The notes under the pieces: generated by a model
The model's database searches: none
Told to the model about the DNA's origin: nothing
Seen by the model: only the letters and a program-made list of their open reading frames with translations
Part shown: one piece after another, positions 1 to 7,383 of the stretch
Numbering within the stretch: the stretch's first letter is position 1
Layout: every line of letters begins with the position of its first letter
NCBI GenBank assembly: GCA_050298555.1
Contig: JBNKUL010000046.1
Coordinates: forward strand, 88,421 to 152,420
DNA from: JAPHSX01 sp050298555
GTDB taxonomy: Bacteria; Pseudomonadota; Gammaproteobacteria; Thiohalomonadales; Thiohalomonadaceae
Reading direction: 5' to 3'
DNA: 64,000 nt
Program-made: the position numbers and the translations under genes

Positions 1-354
1 GTAGCTGGAGCCGTAACCGCTGGAGACGATTTTTCGGGTGTGGGTGGCCGTGCCCATGGAGAAGATCTTCAGGTCGTTGACCACGCGCGATTCGCGCGAC
101 CGGGAGAGCTCCTTCAGCGAGGGGACGTCGGCCAGGGGCTGCTGGTACTGGGTGAGAGGGCTCGCCGTGTCGGTGCTATGGATGTAGGTCTTCAGCATGT
201 CATCCCTGGGCTCGTAGATGGCGATGGCGATACGCGGGATGTCCACCGGGATATTGGCACGAATGACCTTGTGAATATGGCCCAGCTTCTCCGACAGCGG
301 TTTGGCTTCGCCGATCTCGTGGAGAGCGCTGTGATAGCTGAAGACCTTGGCCAT
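1..354 (-). CDS. GAF-domain-like protein, N-terminal part, cut by window edge
   Basis: An open frame runs from an ATG at 352-354 on the minus strand to the window edge without a stop (118 codons seen). The start has a G-rich ribosome-binding site just upstream. The visible part reads like a GAF sensor domain: an alternating hydrophobic strand (PRIAIAIYEP, about residues 41-50), a DDMLKTYIHS strand, and a later VVNDLKIF segment. Many signalling proteins (GGDEF, HD-GYP or histidine kinases) begin this way, but the output domain lies outside the window, so its role cannot be named. It follows the DUF1614 gene on the same strand but is separated by about 100 bp with its own candidate operator. 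Confidence 0.55.
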   Translation of the reverse strand, partial: MAKVFSYHSALHEIGEAKPLSEKLGHIHKVIRANIPVDIPRIAIAIYEPRDDMLKTYIHSTDTASPLTQYQQPLADVPSLKELSRSRESRVVNDLKIFSMGTATHTRKIVSSGYGSSY

Positions 355-386
355 GTTCCCCCCGTAACCCTATATATAAGTGGTTA

Positions 387-402
387 ATGATTAACTAATC
401 AT
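387..402. promoter_or_regulatory. 16-bp palindrome, candidate operator
   Basis: ATGATTA-AC-TAATCAT is a perfect inverted repeat in an AT-rich 80-bp gap, about 33 bp upstream of the GAF-protein start. Flanking TTA and TTAA bases almost extend it, with one extra G on one side. Position and symmetry suit a dimeric regulator. No regulator is identified. Confidence 0.35.
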
Positions 403-455
403 GTTAAATCAATGAGTTAGCGCACACTTATAGCAGTTGCGGATGCGCTTGGCAA

Positions 456-1118
456 TCATGCCAACAGCACCGCGACGATGCCGGTAATGAAGATGCCGTC
501 GAAGGTGCCGGCCCCGCCGATGGCGGCGAAGGGTGGCCCCATGCGGCGGATGTCCTTAAGGCGCAGCAGGTCGGCACCGATTAACACCCCCAGCGAGCCG
601 CCTATATAGGCCAGCGGAGCACTGGATTCCGGGTTAAGGCCGATGGCCACCAGGGCGGCGCTCAGCGGTGCCACCAGGATCGGCATGCCGATACCCAGGC
701 CGTGAATCGGGCGGCTGAAGAGGTAGCTGATGAGGGTGACGAAGGCGATCGCCTGTAGTGCCTGCAGCGTCGTTACCCCGCTATTGCCAAGCAGATAGAG
801 CGAGAAGGAGATGGGGATGAGGCAGCCGCCCATGTTCACCGCTACCACGGTGTGGGTGGTGTTGTAGCGCAACTTCAGCCAGGGGATGAACGGTGGGGGC
901 GGCGGTGGGGTTCCCTCCGGGCGCTCGCTGCGCATGCGGAACAGTGGCAGATTGACCAGGCTGCCGAACAGCGAGGCGATGAGCAGGGTGTAGGTGGAGG
1001 AGGGCGAGAGCCCCAGCTTATGGAAGGCGATGCTGAGCAGGCCGACCTGGATGAAGGCGATGAAAAATCCGAGGGCGAACAGAAGAACAAAAAGCTTCTG
1101 CGGGCTCGGCGAGGCCAT
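456..1118 (-). CDS. DUF1614 family membrane protein
   Basis: A 220-residue, strongly hydrophobic protein with about six predicted membrane helices, interrupted by a short cytoplasmic proline run after residue 65 (EGTPPPPPPFIP). Glycine-rich helices near the end (IGGSLGVLIGADLLRLKD, then AIGGAGTFDGIFITGIVAVLLA split by a few residues) are typical of DUF1614/COG4089. The biochemical role of this family is unknown. It starts 4 bp after the stop of the PRPP-synthetase gene and so is the third gene of that operon. Co-transcription suggests a link to nucleotide or pentose-phosphate handling at the membrane, which is inference only. Confidence 0.8.
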   Translation of the reverse strand: MASPSPQKLFVLLFALGFFIAFIQVGLLSIAFHKLGLSPSSTYTLLIASLFGSLVNLPLFRMRSERPEGTPPPPPPFIPWLKLRYNTTHTVVAVNMGGCLIPISFSLYLLGNSGVTTLQALQAIAFVTLISYLFSRPIHGLGIGMPILVAPLSAALVAIGLNPESSAPLAYIGGSLGVLIGADLLRLKDIRRMGPPFAAIGGAGTFDGIFITGIVAVLLA

Positions 1119-1122
1119 GCGT

Positions 1123-1992
1123 TTAGCGACCCAGGGCCCCGGCCAGTAGCGGCGCCAGGGCGATGGCGTTGCTGGGGTGGCTGATGCTGTCGCAGCTCCA
1201 GATATGGCTGATGCCCGCCTGTTGCAGCTGCCGTGTTACCTCGTCGCCAAACAGGGCGTGGGTGACCAGGCAGTGGATGGTTTCGGCGCCCTGGCGCTTC
1301 AGCTGGTGGGTGACGTTGATCAGGGTGCGGCCGGTGCTGATCATGTCATCCACCAGGATCACCTCGTGCTGGTGGTAGTCGTGCTGGGGCAGCCGTATCG
1401 CCACCTCACGGTCACCGAGCCGCTCCTTGGTGGCGATGGCGAAATCGAGCCCTGCCGGTTCGGCGATGGCGCGTACCCACTGTTCCGACTCCGCATCGGG
1501 GCCGATCAGCAGCGGTCGTTCGGTGTTGGCGGCGAGAAAGGCCCCCATCAGCGGCGCGCTCTGAAGGTTGATCGCCTCAATGCCGGGCAGTGCCTGCGAC
1601 AGCGTGTCGATACGGTGCAGGTGTGGGTCGACGGTGACGACCCGCTCGAACAGTCCGGCGATAAAGGCGCCGACGATCTGCTGGCTCACCGCCTCGCCGG
1701 GGTGAAAGGCAATGTCCTGGCGCATGTAGCAGAGGTAGGGGGCGACCAGGGTAAGGTGGCTTGCCCCCAGGGTGCGTGCGGTCTCCGCAGCCAGCATCAG
1801 TTCGACCAACTTCTCGTTGGGCTGGTCGAGGCCGCGGCAGAGGATGACCTTTTCGGGCAGTTCAGCGGGCAGGGCGACCCGGCTCTCGCCGTCGGGAAAG
1901 CGGTGTAGCTCCACCAGCGCGAAGGGGAGGCCCAGCTCACTGGCCAGGGCCTCTCCCTGCGGTCGGTAGTCGCTGAAGCCCAGAACCATCAT
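1123..1992 (-). CDS. prs: Ribose-phosphate pyrophosphokinase, archaeal-type (PRPP synthetase)
   Basis: A 289-residue PRPP synthetase homologue. Visible motifs are the ATP-contacting R91-Q92-D93 triad, the D122-P-H-L-H126 metal/active-site loop, the flexible-loop K189-E-R191 pair and the PRPP-binding loop VDDMISTGRT at 214-223. The short length and the DPHLH form (instead of DLHAGQ) resemble archaeal class III enzymes more than the usual bacterial class I Prs of about 315 residues. I chose the ATG at 1990-1992, with GGAG eight bases upstream. A GTG at 1998 would overlap the upstream stop. It is coupled to the AMP phosphorylase-like gene. It may be a second, pathway-specific Prs rather than the housekeeping one. 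Confidence 0.82.
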   Translation of the reverse strand: MMVLGFSDYRPQGEALASELGLPFALVELHRFPDGESRVALPAELPEKVILCRGLDQPNEKLVELMLAAETARTLGASHLTLVAPYLCYMRQDIAFHPGEAVSQQIVGAFIAGLFERVVTVDPHLHRIDTLSQALPGIEAINLQSAPLMGAFLAANTERPLLIGPDAESEQWVRAIAEPAGLDFAIATKERLGDREVAIRLPQHDYHQHEVILVDDMISTGRTLINVTHQLKRQGAETIHCLVTHALFGDEVTRQLQQAGISHIWSCDSISHPSNAIALAPLLAGALGR

Positions 1993-1994
1993 GG

Positions 1995-3548
1995 TCACAG
2001 CTCCATATAGGTGTGGCTCACTTCGTGCGCCTCACCGATGCGGTAGCCGCTGCCGCTGTCGGTGAGGGCACGGGCGAAGTTGTAGTCTGACTGGTACTCG
2101 GCATGCACCCGGTAGAGCGGTTCGCCCCTCTCCACCACCTCACCCAGCTTTTTCAGCAGGTCTACCCCCGCCCCCTTGTCGATGGGGGCGCCGGCCAGGC
2201 GCGCCACCTTCGCCAGGTGGTAGTTGTCGATCTCCACCACCACCCCGGTGCGATCGGCGCAGACTTCATAGCAGAGCGCACCGATGATGGGGGACTCGCT
2301 CTGCGCCCCCTGGGCTTCGATGATCGCCTCCATCTTGCGTAGTGCCCGCCCCGAGTCGAGGATATCGCGGGCGATGGCGTAACCGTAGCCGCCACGCACG
2401 TCCGGGTCGAACTCCAGAATGCGCCCGGCCAGGCGCAATGCCTTCTGCCGCAGGTCGCTGGGGGCATGGGTCTCGTTGCGCAGTACCGCCATGACATCAC
2501 GTGCCTCCAGTGCCGGACCGATGCCCTTGCCCACCGGCTGGGCACCATCGGTGATGATCACCTCCAGGTGTATACCCATACGGTCGCCGACAAATTCGAA
2601 CAGCTTGCGCAGCTGCAGTGCCTCGCGCATGTGGCGCACCTTGGCACTGGGACCAACCGGGATGTCAATCAGCAGGTGGGTGGAGCCGGCGGCCAGCTTC
2701 TTCGACAGGATGGAGGCGACCATCTGCCCCGAGGAGTCGATACCCAGCGGCCGCTCCACCGAGATCAGGATGTCGTCGGCGGGCGCGAGTCGTGCGGTGC
2801 CGCCCCAGGCGAGACAGGCGCGCTCCTGGCGCACGATGCTGTGCAGCTGGTCCGGGGTGAGGTCGACGTTGCACAGCACCTCCATGGTGTCGGCGGTACC
2901 GGCGGGGGAGGTGATGGCTCGGCTGGAGGTCTTGGCGATGAGCATGCCGTGGGCGGCAACGATGGGCACCACCAGCATCGAGGTACGGTTACCGGGGACG
3001 CCGCCGATGCAGTGCTTGTCCACCACCAGCGGTTCATGCCAGTCGAGCCGCTCGCCGGAGGCGGTCATCGCCTGGGTGAGGTGGAGGATCTCCTCGCGGT
3101 CCAGCCCGGTCTGCCCCGAGGCGACGAGGAAGGCCGCCATCTCCATCTTCGAGTAGCGGTTGTTGACGATATCGCTGGTGATCGCCTCGAAGTCCTCGAG
3201 CAGCAGTCGCTCCCCGGCGATCTTGCGCCGCACCGCGTCCATCGAGGGGGGCGGTTCGGCCTGGGCCACCCGCACCTTGCCCCCCTCATCCAGCCCCAGT
3301 TGCGCGAAGGCCTGCTCCGAGAGTCCCAGCTCACAGGGGGAGACGATGGCCTCGTCGTCCACCACATTGAGTACCGCGTAGATGTGGCGACCGTTGGCCC
3401 TCACCACCACCTTGGTCAGGGCCTGGAAGCCCTCGACGCGGTAGAACTCGCAGTCGCGGTGCATATAGGCCACGTTCTCCTTGTAGGTGTCGATGGCAAT
3501 GCGCCGCAGCTGCAGCATTTCGCTACTGTGTTGGTTTCGCTGTTCCAT
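1995..3548 (-). CDS. AMP phosphorylase-like nucleoside phosphorylase (annotated often as thymidine phosphorylase)
   Basis: A 517-residue member of the nucleoside phosphorylase II superfamily. It carries an N-terminal beta domain of about 90 residues, which archaeal AMP phosphorylases have and 440-residue thymidine phosphorylases lack. The phosphate site reads DKHCIGGVPGNRTS (177-190), and the next loop is KTSSRAITSPAGTAD (206-220), the AMP-phosphorylase form, rather than the GGTLDKLE loop of pyrimidine phosphorylases. The expected reaction is AMP + phosphate to adenine + ribose 1,5-bisphosphate, though substrate preference is not provable from sequence. It is the first gene of the operon with prs and DUF1614. 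No RuBisCO or ribose-bisphosphate isomerase is in the window. Confidence 0.8.
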   Translation of the reverse strand: MEQRNQHSSEMLQLRRIAIDTYKENVAYMHRDCEFYRVEGFQALTKVVVRANGRHIYAVLNVVDDEAIVSPCELGLSEQAFAQLGLDEGGKVRVAQAEPPPSMDAVRRKIAGERLLLEDFEAITSDIVNNRYSKMEMAAFLVASGQTGLDREEILHLTQAMTASGERLDWHEPLVVDKHCIGGVPGNRTSMLVVPIVAAHGMLIAKTSSRAITSPAGTADTMEVLCNVDLTPDQLHSIVRQERACLAWGGTARLAPADDILISVERPLGIDSSGQMVASILSKKLAAGSTHLLIDIPVGPSAKVRHMREALQLRKLFEFVGDRMGIHLEVIITDGAQPVGKGIGPALEARDVMAVLRNETHAPSDLRQKALRLAGRILEFDPDVRGGYGYAIARDILDSGRALRKMEAIIEAQGAQSESPIIGALCYEVCADRTGVVVEIDNYHLAKVARLAGAPIDKGAGVDLLKKLGEVVERGEPLYRVHAEYQSDYNFARALTDSGSGYRIGEAHEVSHTYMEL

Positions 3549-3596
3549 GGCAAAACGTTAGCACAGTGAGAGGGTGTGGGGGAGTGGCGATGTGGT

Positions 3597-5507
3597 TCAG
3601 CGCAGCTGTGCGAAACGCAGCAACTCGCCCTTGAACAGCAACGACTGTGAAAGGTGGGTAAAGGCCAGTGCCCGCTGCTGCATCGCCAGGTCCTGTTCGC
3701 TACAGGGGTGGGTTGTCTGGTCGTTGAGTTGCCTGCTGATGTCGAAGCACTTCAGCCGTTGCGGTTCGTTGAGCGGGAACTGCAGCGCCTCATTGCCCTC
3801 GACCCACCCCAGCACCCCCTGGCGGTAGTAGTCGCTGAAGTGCTCAGCGTCGCCCTGTGCCAGCAGGGAGCGGCCGGTGAAGTGCTGTGGCACCTCCATG
3901 TTCAGCAGCTGTAACACGGTGGGGGCGATGTCGCGCTGGTTGGCAACGACATCCAGCGACTGCGGCGCCACCCCCGGTGCCAGGATGGCGAAGGGGATGA
4001 GGTTCCGTTGTAACGGCGTGGCCGGGCTGAGGCCTGTGTGGTCGGCCACCAGTACGAAGAGGGTCTCCTCCAGCCCTGGGGTGTTGCGCACCTCGGTGAT
4101 GAAGTCGTTCAGCTGGCTGTCGGCAAAGTGGAGTACGCTCTGGAAGCGGTTGGCACGGTCGTCCATCGGTAGCAGGGGGGGAACGCCCTCGGGGAGCTGT
4201 TGGTCGTGGGTGGTGTTGGTGTTGATGCCGACGAGGAAGGGCCTGGGCATCTGTCGCATCTTCTCTATGGTGAAGCGGTAGATGTCGGCGTCGTGGTAGC
4301 CCCAGCTGTTGGGGGTGACGAGGGGCGTGTCGCTGGCGGCATTGATATCGGCCTTGCCGTAGCTGTCGCTAAAGCCGAGCAGTTGGGCGAAGGAGCCGGT
4401 GCCGCTGGTCTCCTTGTTGCTGCCCTGGAAGAAGGCGGTGGACCAGCCCGCCTTGCTGAGCTGCTCCGGCAGGCAGTCGTAGTCGTAGTTCTGCAGGTGG
4501 GTCTGTGCCACCGTCTGGCCCAGCGGGTTCTGTGCCGAGCAGAAGGTGGCGAACATCCCCTCGGTGGTGCGGCCGCCGCCGGCGAGCATGGCGCGCGTGG
4601 TCAGCCCCTCCTGACGCAGGCGATCGAAGTTGGGGGTGGTGACGGTGGTGTTGCCGTAGGGCGCCATATAGGCGCCGCTCCAGCTCTCCAGCAGTACGAA
4701 GACGATGTTTTTTCGCTGCGGCTCCCCCTGCGCCCCCGGTGGCGGTGTGTGGTACATCTGCCGCAACAGCCCCAGCTGCTCTTCCCTGGGGGCGGTGGCG
4801 AACATCGGCTTGAGTGCGTTGGAGGCAGTGGAAAAGTAGAGCGCGTTATAGGCGCCATTGAGCGCGAGGGTAGCCCGGGTCGTGTCGCCGATGCGGTGCG
4901 CGTTGAGCGGCTCCATCGGTACGTTCTGCAGGCCGCCGCGCACCATTAGCACCGAGAGCAGCAGCAGCGGTACCACCATCGCCTCGGCGCCCAGGCGGCG
5001 ACCGAGCGAGGCGCTGCTGGACGGTGTGGTGAAACGCCCGAACAGCCAGCGGGTAGTGAAGTAGCTCACTACCATCAGCAGTAGCTGGAGGAGGACCGGC
5101 TGGGCGTAGGTGGTGAGCGCGGCGGCGGCGAGGGCGGCGGCGGAGTTCGCCCCCTCCTTCAGCTCGTAACCCAGGTGGCGCCCCGCCTCGCCGAAGTAGA
5201 GGGTATCGGCGCCGTGCAGCAGGATCAGCACCACGGCGGCGATAAAGGTGGTCCAGCGCAGGGTGCTACGGAACTCGCTACGCCTAATCAGGGCGATGAG
5301 CTGGGCCGCCAGGAAGGCGGGCAGGGCGAGGCTGGCGCTGATTGCCAGGTCGAAGCGAAAGCCCCACAGCAGGGTCTGCAGTAGCTCGAACGGCCCCAGC
5401 CCCTGGTGCAGCTCGGTGTAGGTGGCGGCAAACAGCCCCTTCTCCAGCAGCGCGATGGCGAAGAGGGTGAAGAGCGAGAGGAGGAACAGCTGGAGGCGCT
5501 GGAGCAT
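3597..5507 (-). CDS. LTA-synthase-family (alkaline phosphatase superfamily) membrane phosphotransferase
   Basis: A 636-residue protein with about five N-terminal membrane helices (residues 1-200) and a periplasmic sulfatase-fold domain. Conserved metal and nucleophile positions are present: E274 in VLLESW, T314 in GGRTTEGMF and a late VADHT. Relatives transfer phosphoglycerol or phosphoethanolamine from phospholipids to envelope glycans. I chose the ATG at 5507 because the upstream extension is arginine/serine-rich without membrane character and would overlap the heptosyltransferase. This start lies 7 bp after the stop of that gene, so the two are co-transcribed. Substrate is unknown; decoration of LPS core or periplasmic glucan is inferred from the neighbours. 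Confidence 0.8.
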   Translation of the reverse strand: MLQRLQLFLLSLFTLFAIALLEKGLFAATYTELHQGLGPFELLQTLLWGFRFDLAISASLALPAFLAAQLIALIRRSEFRSTLRWTTFIAAVVLILLHGADTLYFGEAGRHLGYELKEGANSAAALAAAALTTYAQPVLLQLLLMVVSYFTTRWLFGRFTTPSSSASLGRRLGAEAMVVPLLLLSVLMVRGGLQNVPMEPLNAHRIGDTTRATLALNGAYNALYFSTASNALKPMFATAPREEQLGLLRQMYHTPPPGAQGEPQRKNIVFVLLESWSGAYMAPYGNTTVTTPNFDRLRQEGLTTRAMLAGGGRTTEGMFATFCSAQNPLGQTVAQTHLQNYDYDCLPEQLSKAGWSTAFFQGSNKETSGTGSFAQLLGFSDSYGKADINAASDTPLVTPNSWGYHDADIYRFTIEKMRQMPRPFLVGINTNTTHDQQLPEGVPPLLPMDDRANRFQSVLHFADSQLNDFITEVRNTPGLEETLFVLVADHTGLSPATPLQRNLIPFAILAPGVAPQSLDVVANQRDIAPTVLQLLNMEVPQHFTGRSLLAQGDAEHFSDYYRQGVLGWVEGNEALQFPLNEPQRLKCFDISRQLNDQTTHPCSEQDLAMQQRALAFTHLSQSLLFKGELLRFAQLR

Positions 5508-5514
5508 GAAATGG

Positions 5515-6591
5515 CTACTTATCGGTCTTGGGCTGGCTGAGGAGTTTGTCGAGTACTGTAATGACATCCGCGGTCGTGATTCGTTCCATCGTCCCCTCGT
5601 CACGCACCCGGGTCCCCCACGGCAGTTCCTCCACGCTCTTGCCGTACTTGGCCGCTACCGCCTCGGGGTAGTGGTTGACCACGTAATCGCCGCTCAGGTA
5701 GGGGCGGGCGCGGTCAGGGTTGGTGCAGGCGTAGAGGCCGACCACGGGGGTGGCGACGGCGGTGGCCATGTGGGCCGGCCCGGAGTCGGGGCTGATCACG
5801 GCGCGGGCGCGCTCGAGGATCGCCAGCAGCTGCTTGAGGTCGCTGCGGCCGATGAGGTTGGTCACCGCATGGCTGCACTTGTTCATGTCGAGCCGGGCCA
5901 TGATCTCCGCGCCGTACTGCCACTCCAGGCGGCTGGGGCCGCCGCACAGCACCACCTTGAGGCCGTGTTGGCGGATGGCGTGTTCGGCTACCTCGGCATA
6001 GCCGCGGCTGGTCCAGTTGCGATAGCTCATGCTGGAACAGGGGCTGATGACGATGAACTCCCCCTGCGGCAGCTGCTCCTCGGCATACTGGTGCGCCGAG
6101 TAGGGTATGGGAATATCCCACTTCAGTTGACGCTCCGTGATCCCCAGCGCCTCGCTGAAGCCGAAGAAGGAGTCGATGACGTGCTGCCGCTGCTGCGCGG
6201 CGATTTTGTGGTTGGTAAAGAGCCACTGCCCGTCTTTCGCCCGCTCCCTGTCGAAGCCGAGGCGCACCTTGGCCCGTACCAGCAGGCTGGCGAAGCTGGC
6301 GCGTAGCGACATCTGCATGTGCAGCAGCACGTCGAAGTGTTTGCCCTTCAGCGCGCGGCGAAGATCACGGTAGGCGCGCCATCGCCGCGACTTGTCAAAG
6401 ATGATAAAGTCCACGCCCGGAATGTCGCCCACCAGCTCATACTCGCGCTTGCCGATGATCCAGGTGATTTCGGTCTCGGGCCAGGCGGCCTGAATCGTGC
6501 GCAGCAACGGCAGGGTATGGCTGATATCGCCAATCGCGGAGAGGCGCAGCAGACAGAGGCTTCTCGGCGGGGAACTCAACGGCAAGGACAT
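5515..6591 (-). CDS. Glycosyltransferase family 9, LPS heptosyltransferase
   Basis: About 358 residues. The start LLRLSAIGDISHTLPLL is the GT9 N-terminal motif, and the C-terminal donor site ISPDSGPAHMATA followed by GLYACTNPDRARPY is typical of ADP-heptose:LPS heptosyltransferases. The middle SPCSSMSYRNW matches the second Rossmann domain. Expected role: adding heptose to the inner core on the cytoplasmic face. I prefer the ATG at 6589-6591, because an ATG at 6630 would add 13 unrelated residues and overlap kdkA. Which heptose position it adds (WaaC, WaaF or WaaQ type) cannot be settled by eye. Confidence 0.85.
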   Translation of the reverse strand: MSLPLSSPPRSLCLLRLSAIGDISHTLPLLRTIQAAWPETEITWIIGKREYELVGDIPGVDFIIFDKSRRWRAYRDLRRALKGKHFDVLLHMQMSLRASFASLLVRAKVRLGFDRERAKDGQWLFTNHKIAAQQRQHVIDSFFGFSEALGITERQLKWDIPIPYSAHQYAEEQLPQGEFIVISPCSSMSYRNWTSRGYAEVAEHAIRQHGLKVVLCGGPSRLEWQYGAEIMARLDMNKCSHAVTNLIGRSDLKQLLAILERARAVISPDSGPAHMATAVATPVVGLYACTNPDRARPYLSGDYVVNHYPEAVAAKYGKSVEELPWGTRVRDEGTMERITTADVITVLDKLLSQPKTDK

Positions 6592-6594
6592 TTG

Positions 6595-7314
6595 ATGAAA
6601 CCGACCCAAATCGACACGGAAAAGAGCCACATCCTATATGATGCCGACACCATCGGCCAACCGGATGATGCCTTTTTCGACCCCGCGCACTGGCAGGGTA
6701 ACGGCCAGCTGCTCGGGTCCGCCCCCGGTCGCGGCACCACCGTCTTCATCCAGCACGGCGAGCGGGTCTTCGCCCTGCGTCACTACCACCGCGGCGGCCT
6801 GCCCGCCAAGCTCTCCCGCGACCGTTATTTTTGGCAGGGGCTGGAGAAGAGCCGCCCGTGGCGCGAGTGGGCGCTGCAGCTCGAGCTGTTCCAACGCGGC
6901 CTGCCGGTGCCGCGTCCCATCGCAGTGCGTGCGGTGCGGCATGGTGTTACATATAGCTGCGACATCGTTACCGAGGCGATCGACGCCCGACCGCTGGCCG
7001 AGTGGCTGTGCCAAAAGCGTCTCTCTTCCTCGCTGCTGGAGCAGCTGGGCGCCTGGATGCGCCGCTTCCACCTGGAGGGGGTCTACCACGCCGACCTCAA
7101 TGCGCGGAACATCCTGCTCGACGAGGCGGGCAAGGTCTATCTCATCGACTTTGATCGCGGTGAACTGCGAAAAGGGGATGAAGGGTGGCGCCGCGCCAAT
7201 ATGGAACGGCTGCACCGTTCGCTGATGAAGTTTCGTCGCAAGGAGAAGAATTTCGCCTTTGACGACGAGGACTGGAAGGCGGTGATGCGGGGGTATGAGA
7301 GCACCACTTCGTAG
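6595..7314 (+). CDS. kdkA: 3-deoxy-D-manno-octulosonic acid kinase
   Basis: A 239-residue small-molecule kinase of the RfaP/KdkA fold. Motifs are YHADLNARNILLD (catalytic loop with H, D and N) and LIDFDRGE (metal-binding DFD). The N-terminal part with QHGERVFALRHYHRGG matches KdkA, which phosphorylates Kdo O-4 of Kdo-lipid A using ATP. The ATG at 6595 has AAGGA six bases upstream. The long in-frame extension 5' of it belongs to the antisense of the heptosyltransferase and was discarded. Divergent from the heptosyltransferase, with the two starts only 3 bp apart. The stop codon lies inside the inverted repeat at 7311. Confidence 0.88.
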   Translation: MKPTQIDTEKSHILYDADTIGQPDDAFFDPAHWQGNGQLLGSAPGRGTTVFIQHGERVFALRHYHRGGLPAKLSRDRYFWQGLEKSRPWREWALQLELFQRGLPVPRPIAVRAVRHGVTYSCDIVTEAIDARPLAEWLCQKRLSSSLLEQLGAWMRRFHLEGVYHADLNARNILLDEAGKVYLIDFDRGELRKGDEGWRRANMERLHRSLMKFRRKEKNFAFDDEDWKAVMRGYESTTS

Positions 7315-7383
7315 GCTGGGCAGTCATGCCCAGCTTCTGAGGCGGAGGTGATGCACAATGCTGGGCATGACTGCCCAGCCTAC
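7311..7383. repeat. Perfect 24-nt inverted repeat between kdkA and waaA
   Basis: Arms at 7311-7334 and 7360-7383 are perfect reverse complements, separated by 25 nt. The outer ends read GTAG and CTAC, so the arms supply the TAG stop of kdkA (7312-7314) and, on the other strand, the TAG stop of waaA (7380-7382). Each arm also contains the smaller palindrome TGGGCA..TGCCCA. The long hairpin could end transcription in both directions, although no T-run follows. A related element occurs at 13948, so this is probably a dispersed palindromic repeat. Confidence 0.85.

Noticed and set aside
2466..3569. Long open frame antisense to the AMP phosphorylase gene
   Set aside because: Composition is His/Gly/Val-rich without domains, as expected from the opposite strand of a GC-rich gene. 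No ribosome-binding site.
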